From assembly GCF_020911725.1 (NCBI RefSeq), contig NZ_CP076620.1, positions 3,275,001-3,339,000 on the forward strand: a stretch of DNA of 64,000 nt, read 5' to 3'. A model generated the notes under the pieces. The model searched no databases. It was not told where the DNA came from and saw only the letters and a program-made list of their open reading frames with translations. A program made the translations under genes and the position numbers. Of the stretch, positions 10,211-19,935 are shown in pieces. The stretch's first letter is position 1. Each line of letters begins with the position of its first letter. Origin of the DNA: Clostridium cadaveris. GTDB taxonomy: Bacteria; Bacillota; Clostridia; Clostridiales; Clostridiaceae.

Positions 10211-10996
10211 CTACTCCTTGTTTTTCTCATATATACGAATCAATCCTTCTAATGTCAAAAGAGGGTCTATCTTATCTATACATTCTGTTTCTTCATATAT
10301 AAGTCTAGCCAATCCTCCCGTTGCTATTACATAAGGCTCCTCAGTACCCATTTCTATCATTTCTTTTTTCATTTTATTCACTATGTATTGTACCTGTCCT
10401 ATATATCCATATACTATACCAGCCTGCATACTTGATACAGTGTTCTTACATATTATAGTTTCTGTCTTTGCAAGCTCTACTCTTGGAAGTTTTGCTGCTC
10501 TTTCAAATAGGGCATCTGATGAAATCTTAACACCAGGACATATAGCTCCACCTAAATAATCTCCATTTTTATTTACAGCACAAAAAGTTGTAGCTGTTCC
10601 AAAATCAATTATTATTACAGGTCTTTTGTAAAGATCATGAGCTGCAACTGCATTAACTATTCTATCAGCTCCTACTTCTTTTGGATTATCATATTTTATA
10701 TTTATACCAGTTTTTATTCCAGGTCCTACTATTATAGGATTTCTGTCAAAAAACTTTCTTATCATGTGCTCCAAAGTATAAACTACATTTGGAACTACAG
10801 ATGATAATATAACTCCCTTTATATCACTTACTTCAAAATGTTTATGAGCAAAAAGCTGCATAACTTCTATACCATATTCATCAGAGGTCTTCTTACTGTC
10901 TGTAGCCAGTCTCCAATCTCCTATAAGCCTTTGATTTTCGTTGTCATATACTCCTAAAACAACATTTGTATTCCCTACATCTATAAGTAAAATCAT
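10211..10996 (-). CDS. coaX: type III pantothenate kinase
   Basis: Phosphorylates pantothenate in the first step of coenzyme A synthesis. It belongs to the ASKHA fold, 261 residues. Visible motifs are the phosphate loop [16 protein letters not shown] at the N-terminus, [13 protein letters not shown], and [12 protein letters not shown] with the catalytic Asp. First gene of the coaX-dusB operon. Its leader contains a long perfect hairpin (11021-11051) between promoter and start codon. Synteny with ftsH-hpt-tilS agrees with Bacillus. Confidence 0.96.
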   Translation of the reverse strand: MILLIDVGNTNVVLGVYDNENQRLIGDWRLATDSKKTSDEYGIEVMQLFAHKHFEVSDIKGVILSSVVPNVVYTLEHMIRKFFDRNPIIVGPGIKTGINIKYDNPKEVGADRIVNAVAAHDLYKRPVIIIDFGTATTFCAVNKNGDYLGGAICPGVKISSDALFERAAKLPRVELAKTETIICKNTVSSMQAGIVYGYIGQVQYIVNKMKKEMIEMGTEEPYVIATGGLARLIYEETECIDKIDPLLTLEGLIRIYEKNKE

Positions 10997-11020
10997 AATA
11001 TTTACACCGCCCCTATATAA

Positions 11021-11051
11021 TTATAAAAGCAGCATAATGCTGCTTTTATAA
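11021..11051 (-). promoter_or_regulatory. perfect hairpin in the coaX leader
   Basis: Fourteen-base perfect stem TTATAAAAGCAGCA with a three-base loop, 24 bases before the coaX ATG and downstream of its promoter. The run after the stem is TTTTATAATTATAT, so it may act as a weak terminator/attenuator or an mRNA 5' protector. No ligand-binding domain is evident. Confidence 0.45.
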
Positions 11052-11121
11052 TAAAATTTAAGTCTCATTTTTTAATTTATGCAGTCTTATAACATTTAAT
11101 TATTCAATATTTAACAATATT

Positions 11122-11149
11122 ATTTTAGCAATTTACAGTATTTTGTCAA
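11122..11149 (-). promoter_or_regulatory. promoter of coaX-dusB
   Basis: Minus-strand TTGACA (11144-11149), 16 bases, TAAAAT (11122-11127). Confidence 0.7.
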
Positions 11150-11184
11150 GGAGTATAGAGAAAATGATGTATTAATTCAAAAAT

Positions 11185-11221
11185 AAAACTTTCATGAGAT
11201 TTTATTTCTCATGAAAGTTTT
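11185..11221 (-). terminator. terminator of fhs
   Basis: Fifteen-base perfect stem (11185-11199 with 11207-11221), followed on the minus strand by ATTTTTG. Confidence 0.85.
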
Positions 11222-11232
11222 ACTATTTTTTA

Positions 11233-12903
11233 TTAGAACAGACCTACTATTTCTCCATTTTCTAATATATCCATCTTTTCTGCTGCTGGTACTTTAGGTA
11301 ATCCTGGCATAGTCATTATATTTCCTGTAAGAACTACGATGAATCCAGCTCCATTAGATACTCTAACCTCTTGAACTGATACTTCAAAACCTGATGGTCT
11401 TGCAAGTAAAGATGGATTATCCGATAAAGAATATTGTGTTTTAGCCATACATATAGGCTTTTTATCTAATCCAAACTGCTCTAATTCTTTTATTTGTTTA
11501 TTTGCTTGAGCAGAATAAGCAACGCTATCTGCACCATATATATTTTTAGCTATAGCTGCTACCTTTTCCTTTATAGAAAGTTCTTCGCTATATATTGGAT
11601 GAAAATCGCTCTTTTCTTCTTCTATAGTCTTTAAAACAGCTTCTCCTAAAGCAATTCCACCTTCGACGCCTTTAGCCCATACATCAGCTAAAGCCACCTT
11701 TACTCCCATAGATTCACAGAATTCTTTAATATACTTGTGTTCTTCTTCTCCGTCTGTAACAAATCTATTAATAGCAACAACTACTGGAACTCCAAAACTC
11801 TTTACATTTTCTATTTGCTTCTCTAAGTTCTTTATTCCCTTAGCTAAAGCTTCAACATTTACTGTACCTAAGTCTTCTTTTTTAACTCCACCGTGATGTT
11901 TTAATGCTCTGACTGTAGCAACTATTACAACACATTGTGGCTTTAAGCCTCCAAATCTACATTTTATATCAAAGAATTTTTCAGCTCCTAGATCAGCTCC
12001 AAAACCTGCTTCTGTAACAACATAATCCCCTAGTTTTAAAGCCATTTTTGTGGCTGTTAAGCTATTACATCCATGAGCTATGTTTGCAAATGGTCCACCA
12101 TGAATTAATGCTGGTGTATTTTCTAATGTTTGTACAAGATTTGGCTTTATAGCATCTTTCATAAGCATTGCCATAGCACCTTGTACTTTTAAATCCTTAC
12201 AATATACAGGCTCTCCATCTAAATTGTAAGCCACTAATATATTTCCCATTCTCTCTTTTAAATCTTGTAGGTCTTTAGCTAAGCATAATATAGCCATGAT
12301 TTCTGATGCAACTGTAATCATAAATCCGTCTTCCCTTAAGAAGCCATTAGCTTTTCCACCTAAACCAACAACTATATTTCTAAGAGCTCTATCATTCATA
12401 TCTAAAACTCTCTTAAATATTATTCTTCTCGAATCTATTTTTAATGTATTACCTTGATGTATATGATTATCTATTGCTGCTGATAAAAGGTTATTCGCAG
12501 CTGTTATAGCATGCATATCTCCTGTAAAATGAAGATTTATGTCTTCCATTGGAACTACTTGAGCGTATCCGCCGCCGGCAGCTCCCCCTTTAATTCCAAA
12601 TACAGGTCCTAAAGAAGGTTCTCTTAAAGCTATAACTGAATTTTTCCCCATCTTACGTAAAGCATCCCCTAAGCCTACTGTAACAGTGGATTTTCCTTCA
12701 CCAGCTGGAGTTGGGTTAATAGCAGTAACTAAAATTAACTTTCCATCTTCTTTTTCATTTAAACTTTTAAGTACATCTAATGATATTTTACATTTGTATT
12801 TTCCGTAAAACTCAATCTGCTCTTCGTTTAATCCAAGTTTTTCTGCCACCTTAATAATTGGTTCCATCTTTGCACTTTGTGCTATTTCAATATCACTCTT
12901 CAT
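11233..12903 (-). CDS. fhs: formate--tetrahydrofolate ligase
   Basis: Makes 10-formyl-THF from formate, THF and ATP, feeding purine synthesis and one-carbon flow (Wood-Ljungdahl methyl branch in acetogens). It is 556 residues, typical of clostridial enzymes. The nucleotide loop [14 protein letters not shown] is at about 65-78; [31 protein letters not shown] and [14 protein letters not shown]-like regions are conserved. The only reasonable in-frame start is ATG 12903, preceded by an in-frame stop, yet the AGGAGG ribosome-binding site is 29 bases upstream. A hairpin between them shortens the distance (separate entry). Monocistronic. Confidence 0.97.
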   Translation of the reverse strand: MKSDIEIAQSAKMEPIIKVAEKLGLNEEQIEFYGKYKCKISLDVLKSLNEKEDGKLILVTAINPTPAGEGKSTVTVGLGDALRKMGKNSVIALREPSLGPVFGIKGGAAGGGYAQVVPMEDINLHFTGDMHAITAANNLLSAAIDNHIHQGNTLKIDSRRIIFKRVLDMNDRALRNIVVGLGGKANGFLREDGFMITVASEIMAILCLAKDLQDLKERMGNILVAYNLDGEPVYCKDLKVQGAMAMLMKDAIKPNLVQTLENTPALIHGGPFANIAHGCNSLTATKMALKLGDYVVTEAGFGADLGAEKFFDIKCRFGGLKPQCVVIVATVRALKHHGGVKKEDLGTVNVEALAKGIKNLEKQIENVKSFGVPVVVAINRFVTDGEEEHKYIKEFCESMGVKVALADVWAKGVEGGIALGEAVLKTIEEEKSDFHPIYSEELSIKEKVAAIAKNIYGADSVAYSAQANKQIKELEQFGLDKKPICMAKTQYSLSDNPSLLARPSGFEVSVQEVRVSNGAGFIVVLTGNIMTMPGLPKVPAAEKMDILENGEIVGLF

Positions 12904-12938
12904 TCCCCATTAGTTGCTTAATAAGCAACTTACCTCCT
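12904..12938 (-). promoter_or_regulatory. ribosome-binding site separated from fhs start by a hairpin
   Basis: Minus strand: AGGAGG (12933-12938), two bases, then AGTTGCTT paired with AAGCAACT (12912-12930), then eight bases, then the ATG. Without the 19-base hairpin the spacing is ten bases, which is near optimal. This suggests the folded mRNA presents the ribosome-binding site to the start codon. Confidence 0.6.
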
Positions 12939-13032
12939 TTTTATTAAATTTCATTAAACCTATGATTATTATAACATTTAGTATTCCATTAAAGAAGGTG
13001 ATTTTAGATTAATAATAGTAAATTTTCTAAAA

Positions 13033-13067
13033 AATCCGTAACCTAGTTTTAAACCAAGTTACGGATT
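13033..13067 (-). terminator. terminator of ftsH
   Basis: Stem AATCCGTAAC (13033-13042) with GTTACGGATT (13058-13067), followed on the minus strand by six T. Confidence 0.8.
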
Positions 13068-13073
13068 ATCTTT

Positions 13074-14879
13074 TTAAGAGTTCATGAAAATTTCTTCAAA
13101 CTCTGCACCATCTATTTTTTCTTTTTCTAGAAGAGTTCCTGCAACAGCGTGAAGTTTTGATATATTTTCACTTAATAGTTCCTGAGCTTTTTCATAAGCC
13201 GCATCAATAAACTTTCTTGTCTCTTTATCTATTTCTGATGCTATCTCTTCGCCAAAGTTTCTTCCATGACCTAGGTCACGTCCCAAGAATACTTCCGAAT
13301 GTTCTTCACCAAAGGATATAGGCCCTATGACATCACTCATTCCATATTCAGTTACCATTTTTCTTGCAATATTACTTGCTCTATCTATATCATTTTTAGC
13401 ACCTGTGCTTATATCTCCAAGAATTAATTTCTCTGCTACTCTACCACCAAGTAGTCCTACCATATCATCTAAAAGTTTAGATTTTAAAGTGTAGCTTCTG
13501 TCTTCTTTTGGAAGGCTCATAGTATATCCGCCAGCCATTCCTCTTGGAATTATACTTATTTCATGAATAGGGTCAGAATTTGGTAAAAGCTTCATTACAA
13601 CTGCGTGACCAGCTTCGTGATAAGCCGTCAGTTTTCTTTCATTTTCATTCATAACTCTGCTCTTCTTTTCTGTACCAGCTATAACTCTTGTAATAGCCTC
13701 TTCCATTTCTTCCATTGTAATTATTCTCTTATCTTTTCTAACAGCTAAAAGTGCTGCTTCATTAGCCAAGTTTTCTAAATCTGCACCAGTAAATCCTGGA
13801 GTTCTCTTTGCTAATACATCTAATTGAACATCTTCTGAAAGAGGTTTGTTTCTTACGTGAACCTTTAAGATTTCTTCTCTTCCCTTAACATCTGGTGCTC
13901 CAACTAGAATTTGTCTGTCAAATCTACCTGGTCTAAGTAGTGCTGGGTCTAGAATGTCAGGTCTGTTAGTAGCAGCTATCATAATGATTCCCTCATTAAC
14001 TCCGAATCCATCCATTTCAACAAGAAGCTGATTCAAAGTCTGCTCTCTTTCATCATGTCCACCGCCAAGTCCGGCACCTCTTTGTCTTCCTACTGCGTCT
14101 ATCTCATCTATAAATATAATACATGGCGCATTTTTCTTTGCCTGCTCAAATAAGTCTCTTACTCTTGATGCACCTACACCTACAAACATTTCAACAAAGT
14201 CAGAACCTGAAAGGCTGAAAAACGGAACATTTGCCTCTCCTGCTATTGCTTTTGCTAAAAGTGTTTTTCCTGTACCTGGAGGTCCTACAAGCAAGACACC
14301 CTTTGGAATTCTCGCTCCAACGTCTATATACTTTTTAGAGTTCTTTAAGAAATCTACGATTTCAGCAAGCTCCTCTTTTTCTTCATCTGCTCCTGCTACA
14401 TCATTAAATGTAACCTTTCTGCTATCCGGGGTGGCCATTTTAGCTTTGCTCTTACCAAAGTTCATTACACCTCGGTTTCCACCTCCGCCACCTTGTGCCT
14501 GTTGCATAAACATAAACCAAAGTCCAAATAACATTATTATAAGGATTACTGTTGGAATTATGCTAATCCATCCTGGCAAAGTAGTTGGTTCTTCATATGA
14601 TTCTGTAATAGCAGTATTTTCGTTAGCTCCAATAAATTGATATAATCTAGTAGATGGAACTATTGTCACAAAAGTCTTTCCTGAATTAAGAACTCCCTCT
14701 ACAGTCATTCCATCTTCTTTAACTTCTATACTTTTTATATTATTTTGCTTCCATTCCTGTTGAAATTCGTTGAAAGCAATTGAATTGTTTGATTTATTAG
14801 TTTCCAATAGGAACATAGCTGATACACCCATAAGCATAAGAACTATTATCCATATGGTTAGGCTTGAAAATTTTTTCAT
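13074..14879 (-). CDS. ftsH: ATP-dependent zinc metalloprotease FtsH
   Basis: Membrane-anchored hexameric AAA protease that degrades misfolded membrane and regulatory proteins. It is 601 residues. Two transmembrane helices (about 8-25 and 103-125) flank an extracytoplasmic domain. The AAA module has Walker A GPPGTGKT and Walker B IIFIDEID, plus the second-region-of-homology [18 protein letters not shown]. The zinc motif is HEAGH, with the third ligand in the C-terminal DID region ([14 protein letters not shown]). The ATG follows a G-rich ribosome-binding site. It lies downstream of tilS-hpt as in Bacillus. Confidence 0.98.
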   Translation of the reverse strand: MKKFSSLTIWIIVLMLMGVSAMFLLETNKSNNSIAFNEFQQEWKQNNIKSIEVKEDGMTVEGVLNSGKTFVTIVPSTRLYQFIGANENTAITESYEEPTTLPGWISIIPTVILIIMLFGLWFMFMQQAQGGGGGNRGVMNFGKSKAKMATPDSRKVTFNDVAGADEEKEELAEIVDFLKNSKKYIDVGARIPKGVLLVGPPGTGKTLLAKAIAGEANVPFFSLSGSDFVEMFVGVGASRVRDLFEQAKKNAPCIIFIDEIDAVGRQRGAGLGGGHDEREQTLNQLLVEMDGFGVNEGIIMIAATNRPDILDPALLRPGRFDRQILVGAPDVKGREEILKVHVRNKPLSEDVQLDVLAKRTPGFTGADLENLANEAALLAVRKDKRIITMEEMEEAITRVIAGTEKKSRVMNENERKLTAYHEAGHAVVMKLLPNSDPIHEISIIPRGMAGGYTMSLPKEDRSYTLKSKLLDDMVGLLGGRVAEKLILGDISTGAKNDIDRASNIARKMVTEYGMSDVIGPISFGEEHSEVFLGRDLGHGRNFGEEIASEIDKETRKFIDAAYEKAQELLSENISKLHAVAGTLLEKEKIDGAEFEEIFMNS

Positions 14880-14966
14880 AGGTTGCCCCCCTCTCTTTCT
14901 AGTAAAATCTCATTCTATAAAATTCTATCATAGTTGATTTTTCATTACAATAATGATATGTATGAA

Positions 14967-15506
14967 TTATCTATAAACTTCTTCTTTCAATATACCTATA
15001 TATGGTAAATTCCTATACTTTTCTGCATAGTCTAATCCATATCCTACTAAAAAGTAATCTGGAACTTCAAAGCCTAGATATTTAGCATCTATTTTTACAA
15101 CTGTTCTTGCAGGCTTATTTAATAAGCAAGCTACTTCTACGCTGGCAGCACCCCTTCCTTTTAGATAGTCTATAAGATATTGAAGTGTGTTTCCTGAGTC
15201 TATTATATCTTCTATTATAACTATATTTTTCCCTTCAATTGAATGATCTAAATCCTTTAAAATTCTAACAACACCTGAACTCTTTGTAGAATTTCCATAA
15301 CTTGAAACTGCCATAAAATCTATAGTACAAGGAATTGTTATTCTCTTCATTATTTCAGACATGAACATAACAGAACCTTTTAGAACACCAACAAGCATTA
15401 ACTCCTTGCCTTCATAATCTCTGCTTATAGCATTCCCCATTTCTTCGACTTTCTTTCCTATTTCTTCTTCAGTAAAAACAATTTCCTTAATATCACTATT
15501 CATCAT
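14967..15506 (-). CDS. hpt: hypoxanthine phosphoribosyltransferase
   Basis: Purine salvage enzyme converting hypoxanthine or guanine plus PRPP to IMP or GMP. It is 179 residues, with the PRPP-binding motif VIIEDIIDSGNTL and the C-terminal metal/base region DYFLVGYGLDY. The start ATG overlaps the end of tilS by 11 bases, so translation is probably coupled. The tilS-hpt-ftsH order is conserved across Firmicutes. Confidence 0.97.
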   Translation of the reverse strand: MMNSDIKEIVFTEEEIGKKVEEMGNAISRDYEGKELMLVGVLKGSVMFMSEIMKRITIPCTIDFMAVSSYGNSTKSSGVVRILKDLDHSIEGKNIVIIEDIIDSGNTLQYLIDYLKGRGAASVEVACLLNKPARTVVKIDAKYLGFEVPDYFLVGYGLDYAEKYRNLPYIGILKEEVYR

Positions 15507-16917
15507 AAGTGGTATCCTCCCATTCAGCTTTAATCTCTAATATTTGTTTTGTATCTTTATCTATTTTAAAGTTATTACTAGTTCTATATCCTACAATCCA
15601 TGTAATAACATTATCAAATAGCACTATTGGTGTTTTGTCTCTTTTTTCCTTTGAAATTTTCATATCCATGAATAGATCTTTAAGTTTTTTATTTCCTTTC
15701 ATGCCATATGGGACAAATTTATCACCTTGTTCCCTCTGTCTTATAACTATATCACTATCTACTGGAAATTCAAAATATCTAGTATAATCATTTCCTTTTA
15801 TATTTATGCTTTTATTCTTCATAATAAGCCTAATAAATATATTATAATTAAATATTTTACCCATGAATATACCTTTTTGTAATTGTTTCTCTTCAAAATT
15901 CTTTAAAGCTATTTTCAAAGGAGAATAATCAATAGTATCATCATTTTTCAATCTCAAAATTATATCCCCATATGCATTCTCCGCAACAATATTCATAGGT
16001 AAATTTATGTATTTACCTCCATTTGTCTTTTGCAAATCTATTATATCCAAAATATGAATCTGTTGAAAATTATTTAAGCTATTTACTATGTTCTCTATAG
16101 CTTTTCTAATTACTCTAGTAACTATAGCACTATGCTCTTTAAAACACTCTTTCCCTATTACTGCTCTTTCTTTAGAAAGTAATACATATTTTTCAAATGC
16201 CTTTTCAGTCATTTCATCCATATAACTATTATCTCTAGAAGTTATACTTGAAAATCTATTTAATGTATTTATTATATCTTCATTAAAATTCTTTTGAATA
16301 TATGGTATAAGTTCCAGCCTAACCTTATTTCTCGCATAAATAGGCTCTAAATTTGTTTTATCTATCTTTGGATCAAGTTTCTTTAAATTGCAATACTTTT
16401 CTATTTCCGGTCTTGTTAAGCATAAAATCGGTCGTATATATTTACCATCCCTTATTGGTTTTATTCCTTCAAGACCATCCATTCCTGTGCCTCTCATAAG
16501 TCTCATTAAAATAGTTTCAGCTTGGTCATTAGCATTGTGTGCAAGTGCTATTTTATTTATATTTTCTTTTTTCTTTATATCATCAAAAAAATCATACCTT
16601 GCTTTTCTTCCTGCCATCTCACTTGAGATACCCAATTCTGAAGCCATATCTTCAACTTTAACTCGTTGAGAATAAAATCTAATATTTAGCTTTTCACATA
16701 AAAGTCTAGAGTATTCCTCATCATTATCTGCTTCTTCACCTCGTATGCAGTGATTTAAGTGAGCTGCAAGGATTTCTATATTCAAATCTTCTTTAAGTTC
16801 TTCTAAAATACTTAAAAGGCATACCGAGTCCGGACCTCCAGAAAGAGCTACAAGCACTCTATCACCTTTAGCTATCATAGAGTTTTCTTCTATATATCTA
16901 AACACTTTTTCTTTCAT
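15496..16917 (-). CDS. tilS: tRNA(Ile)-lysidine synthetase
   Basis: Converts C34 of tRNA-Ile(CAU) to lysidine so that it reads AUA. AUA is heavily used in this genome, which makes the enzyme essential. It is 473 residues. The N-terminal PP-loop ATPase has SGGPDSVCLL near residue 28, and HLNHCIRGEEAD and AHNANDQAETILMRLMRGTG follow. The C-terminal substrate-binding domain carries RQREQGDKFVPYGMKGNKKLKDLF. First gene of the tilS-hpt pair. Confidence 0.96.
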   Translation of the reverse strand: MKEKVFRYIEENSMIAKGDRVLVALSGGPDSVCLLSILEELKEDLNIEILAAHLNHCIRGEEADNDEEYSRLLCEKLNIRFYSQRVKVEDMASELGISSEMAGRKARYDFFDDIKKKENINKIALAHNANDQAETILMRLMRGTGMDGLEGIKPIRDGKYIRPILCLTRPEIEKYCNLKKLDPKIDKTNLEPIYARNKVRLELIPYIQKNFNEDIINTLNRFSSITSRDNSYMDEMTEKAFEKYVLLSKERAVIGKECFKEHSAIVTRVIRKAIENIVNSLNNFQQIHILDIIDLQKTNGGKYINLPMNIVAENAYGDIILRLKNDDTIDYSPLKIALKNFEEKQLQKGIFMGKIFNYNIFIRLIMKNKSINIKGNDYTRYFEFPVDSDIVIRQREQGDKFVPYGMKGNKKLKDLFMDMKISKEKRDKTPIVLFDNVITWIVGYRTSNNFKIDKDTKQILEIKAEWEDTTYDE

Positions 16918-16983
16918 ATTTTCACATCCTAAAACGTCATGATAAATATTATATCATATATTCATAAATTAAAATAAAAAATT

Positions 16984-17027
16984 AAAGTCTTAGAACTAAT
17001 CTGACTAAAGACTAGTTCTAAGACTTT
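16984..17027 (-). terminator. terminator of spoIIE
   Basis: Perfect 15-base stem (16984-16998 with 17013-17027) abutting the spoIIE stop codon, followed by a T-rich tail on the minus strand. Confidence 0.85.
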
Positions 17028-19391
17028 TTAATATAAACTATATATCTTTGATACGATTACAGTCATATCATCCTTAACCTTTGCGCCACTTAGTTCCTTA
17101 GCCTTATTTAATATATCCTCAGCTAACTCTTTAGGATTATTACATTGAATATTCTTCAAATAGTCAGCGACCCAATCTTTTCTTCCTGCATCTATAATTC
17201 CATCACTGAGCGTTAATATCATATCACCATGACCTATCTTTCTATCTATTATATCTAAATCAACTTTATCAAGAACTCCAATTGGCAGTGTCTTACATCT
17301 TATAGTCTCAACATCTTCTCCTGATTTTATAAAGCTCTCTCCAGCTCCAACTTTTATAAAGGTTACGTTTCCATCATATAAATCTATACTATTTAAGTCT
17401 AATGTAGAGAATTTTTCTTCTTCAGAAAATCTTATTCCCATTATAGAATTTACAGTATTTATAGTAGCTTCTCTTCCAAAGCCTGATTCTGCAAATTTTT
17501 CGATTAACTCTACAGAAGCCTTACTTTCCTTATAAGCGTCATATCCACATCCCATCCCATCACTAATTACCGTCATATATGTGCCATCAGCAAGCTTTTC
17601 AAAGCTATAGCTGTCTCCATTAAAAGCTTCTCCTTCTTTATTTAATTGCTGTACATAAGTTGCAACATGATACTTCGGTGTTTCTTCAAAAACTATTTTA
17701 CACCTTCCAGTTTTTCCATCTATATTACATCCATCATCTCCTACGCACATAATTCTTTCACTAACTTCATTTACTAAAGGTAGAACTTGCTTTATACATT
17801 TTTGATTTCCACCACAGTGACATGCTTCCATGTTTATATGAAGCCTATTATATTTATCCTCATAGCATAAAATATCTTTTATTCCTAAATCCTTCTTATT
17901 TAATGCTTTCCTAAGAATCATTTCTAACTCTATATCAAAATTAACTTCTTTATCAAAATCCTCCATTATTCCATTTATAGTTGTAGCCATATTTCTAATC
18001 TGTCCAGATAAAAGTTCTCTTCCTTCACTTAATCTCTTTCTCCACATTTCACTGATTATATAACTGTTCACTATTTCCTCAGTCACCTTTGATAATGCTG
18101 TTCTTTTTATACACTTTCTCTCAATCTCCACAGGCATAACATCATTATCTTCTTGGTAGTTTTGTATAAGCTCACCAAAAGCCGCATAGGTGTAGTGAAA
18201 TTCTCTTTTCCAACAAGTTGACCTCATATCACAGCTTCCACACACCTTATCAGCCAAATTTTCTATAAGTCCACTACTCTTCTTTTGCATGAAAATCTTA
18301 TCATTATCAACCAAATCATTTAATGTTGTAGACATGTACCCTAATATATCCGAAAAACTATTTAACTTTTTATTGAAAGTTTCTTTTATCTTATCTATAT
18401 AATCTTTCCCTATAGCTTCTTGTTTTCTTTCCCAATCAAATTCTAAAGACCATCTATCATAAATTCTTTCTGGTATCATAAGAAACATCCCCATATTTAC
18501 AATACCTTCTAGAAGTTTTACATCTTCATTTATACCCGAATAAAATTTTAATATAGAAAATATAACTATATATGCAAGGGCTGTGAACCACTTTCCAGTT
18601 TCTTTAAACACCCCTACTATAAGACCACATACTCCATATATACTTATAAAATTCATCATGTTATTAGAAGACATTCCAACTATTATTCCCATAGCAACCC
18701 CTGCAGCCGCCCCTATAGCACTACCGTTTATATAAGCTATAATCATTATAAAAATAAGCCCAAATATATTTCTAAGGCTCATTCCAAAAATGCTCATTCC
18801 CCATGTACCTGAAATAACAAGACATCCTATTATTGTCATACTTATTATCTCTTCACTTGAAAATAAGTGTTTTGTTTTTAATTCTTTACTGCATAATAGA
18901 GCATAATCCATAATAAAATATATTGGAAAGATACATCCTAAATTAAATGTTGTCATTAAAACATTTATCCCCAAATTATAGCTATGCATTATATATCTAT
19001 AAGCAATTATCTCTAAAAACATAAGTGAAAATATAGCAATGAGTTTCTTTTTGTGGGTACTCTTTGATAAAACATAGTTTAATACTCCTATTGTAATCAA
19101 TCCCATTATATAAAGAGCTCCTTCATCAACAGCAGAAAATAAAGTTAAATATCCGATTAAGCTTCCACCTATTATTGAAAGCGAAAGCCTATTATCTTTA
19201 CTCTTAACTATAGTTAGCGCTAATGCCACTCCAAAAGGTGCTGTTTCATTAATTAATATGGCTCTGCTCACAAACATGCTCAATATAAAATATATTATAA
19301 TTTTATATAAATACGTAGCTTTTCTTCCTTGATTCTCTTCTTTAAAGACTTGTTCTCTCTTATAGGTATTAATTTCTGCTCCTATCTGCAT
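17028..19391 (-). CDS. spoIIE: stage II sporulation protein E
   Basis: Membrane PP2C phosphatase that dephosphorylates SpoIIAA and so activates sigma-F in the forespore. It also sits at the polar septum. It is 787 residues. About ten transmembrane helices occupy residues 25-310, a regulatory middle region includes a Cys cluster (CGSCDMRSTCW), and the C-terminal phosphatase carries the metal residues in VISDGMGCG and LSDGIIDAG. ATG follows GGGAGGG. The promoter at 19429-19461 has the long spacer typical of Spo0A-activated sigma-A promoters. Confidence 0.97.
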   Translation of the reverse strand: MQIGAEINTYKREQVFKEENQGRKATYLYKIIIYFILSMFVSRAILINETAPFGVALALTIVKSKDNRLSLSIIGGSLIGYLTLFSAVDEGALYIMGLITIGVLNYVLSKSTHKKKLIAIFSLMFLEIIAYRYIMHSYNLGINVLMTTFNLGCIFPIYFIMDYALLCSKELKTKHLFSSEEIISMTIIGCLVISGTWGMSIFGMSLRNIFGLIFIMIIAYINGSAIGAAAGVAMGIIVGMSSNNMMNFISIYGVCGLIVGVFKETGKWFTALAYIVIFSILKFYSGINEDVKLLEGIVNMGMFLMIPERIYDRWSLEFDWERKQEAIGKDYIDKIKETFNKKLNSFSDILGYMSTTLNDLVDNDKIFMQKKSSGLIENLADKVCGSCDMRSTCWKREFHYTYAAFGELIQNYQEDNDVMPVEIERKCIKRTALSKVTEEIVNSYIISEMWRKRLSEGRELLSGQIRNMATTINGIMEDFDKEVNFDIELEMILRKALNKKDLGIKDILCYEDKYNRLHINMEACHCGGNQKCIKQVLPLVNEVSERIMCVGDDGCNIDGKTGRCKIVFEETPKYHVATYVQQLNKEGEAFNGDSYSFEKLADGTYMTVISDGMGCGYDAYKESKASVELIEKFAESGFGREATINTVNSIMGIRFSEEEKFSTLDLNSIDLYDGNVTFIKVGAGESFIKSGEDVETIRCKTLPIGVLDKVDLDIIDRKIGHGDMILTLSDGIIDAGRKDWVADYLKNIQCNNPKELAEDILNKAKELSGAKVKDDMTVIVSKIYSLY

Positions 19392-19428
19392 TTCTAATCC
19401 CTCCCTGAAGTTAATGTTTCATAGACTC

Positions 19429-19461
19429 ATTATATCAAACATGATTGGAAATAAATGTCAC
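19429..19461 (-). promoter_or_regulatory. spoIIE promoter, Spo0A-type with 21-base spacer
   Basis: Minus strand GTGACA (19456-19461), 21 bases, TATAAT (19429-19434). In B. subtilis spoIIE and spoIIG use sigma-A with a 21-22-base spacer and Spo0A~P. A near-match to the 0A box (TGTCCAA, one mismatch to TGNCGAA) lies upstream at 19488-19494. Confidence 0.6.
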
Positions 19462-19541
19462 TTATTATCCTCTTATTCTAACTTTCGTTGGACAGAAATT
19501 CATATATATGTAAAAAACTAAACAACTAATTCACAACTATT

Positions 19542-19649
19542 TTATCCACAAGCATTTTGGATATTTGTGGAAAAATATTTTTATATCCACAATATATTGG
19601 TATATTTCATTCACTTTTATCTACATATTGTGGATATACTTGTGGATAA
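19542..19649. promoter_or_regulatory. cluster of six DnaA-box-like sites
   Basis: Nine-base sites compared with TTATCCACA: 19542-19550 (+, perfect), 19566-19574 (-, one mismatch), 19583-19591 (+, one), 19617-19625 (+, one), 19629-19637 (-, one), 19641-19649 (-, perfect). They form nested inverted repeats: 11 bases at 19542-19552 with 19639-19649, and 13 bases at 19583-19595 with 19625-19637. Very AT-rich DNA follows to about 19830. It is not next to dnaA or dnaN, so it may be a DnaA titration or reactivation cluster, or transcriptional control of a neighbour. Confidence 0.7.
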
Positions 19650-19873
19650 CTTTTATTTGGAGATTTTTATTTTTTTTAACAAAATTGTCGTCAAAAATCA
19701 AACCTTTATATTTTTTGAAGATAAGTTTTAGGAACATGTCTTTTATTTCAAAGTTTCTTCATTTATTTCACTCTTAATAACTATTTATTTAATTTTTCCT
19801 CTTAAAATTCTTTTATTATTACAAATCAATCCATACATTCTCTCAATGTTGCAGCAATAATACTTACAAAGCA

Positions 19874-19913
19874 AAAAGATCTGCATGCTTAACTTAAAGC
19901 ATACAGACCTTTT
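19874..19913 (-). terminator. terminator of the repeat-protein gene
   Basis: Imperfect stem of about 17 bases (19874-19890 with 19897-19913) just after the stop codon. Confidence 0.65.
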
Positions 19914-19935
19914 AAAGTTATTCTAGTATTTAAAA

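Noticed and set aside
19542-19649. Considered calling the DnaA-box cluster oriC
   Set aside because: No dnaA, dnaN, recF or rpmH nearby. Synteny with Bacillus places oriC outside the window.
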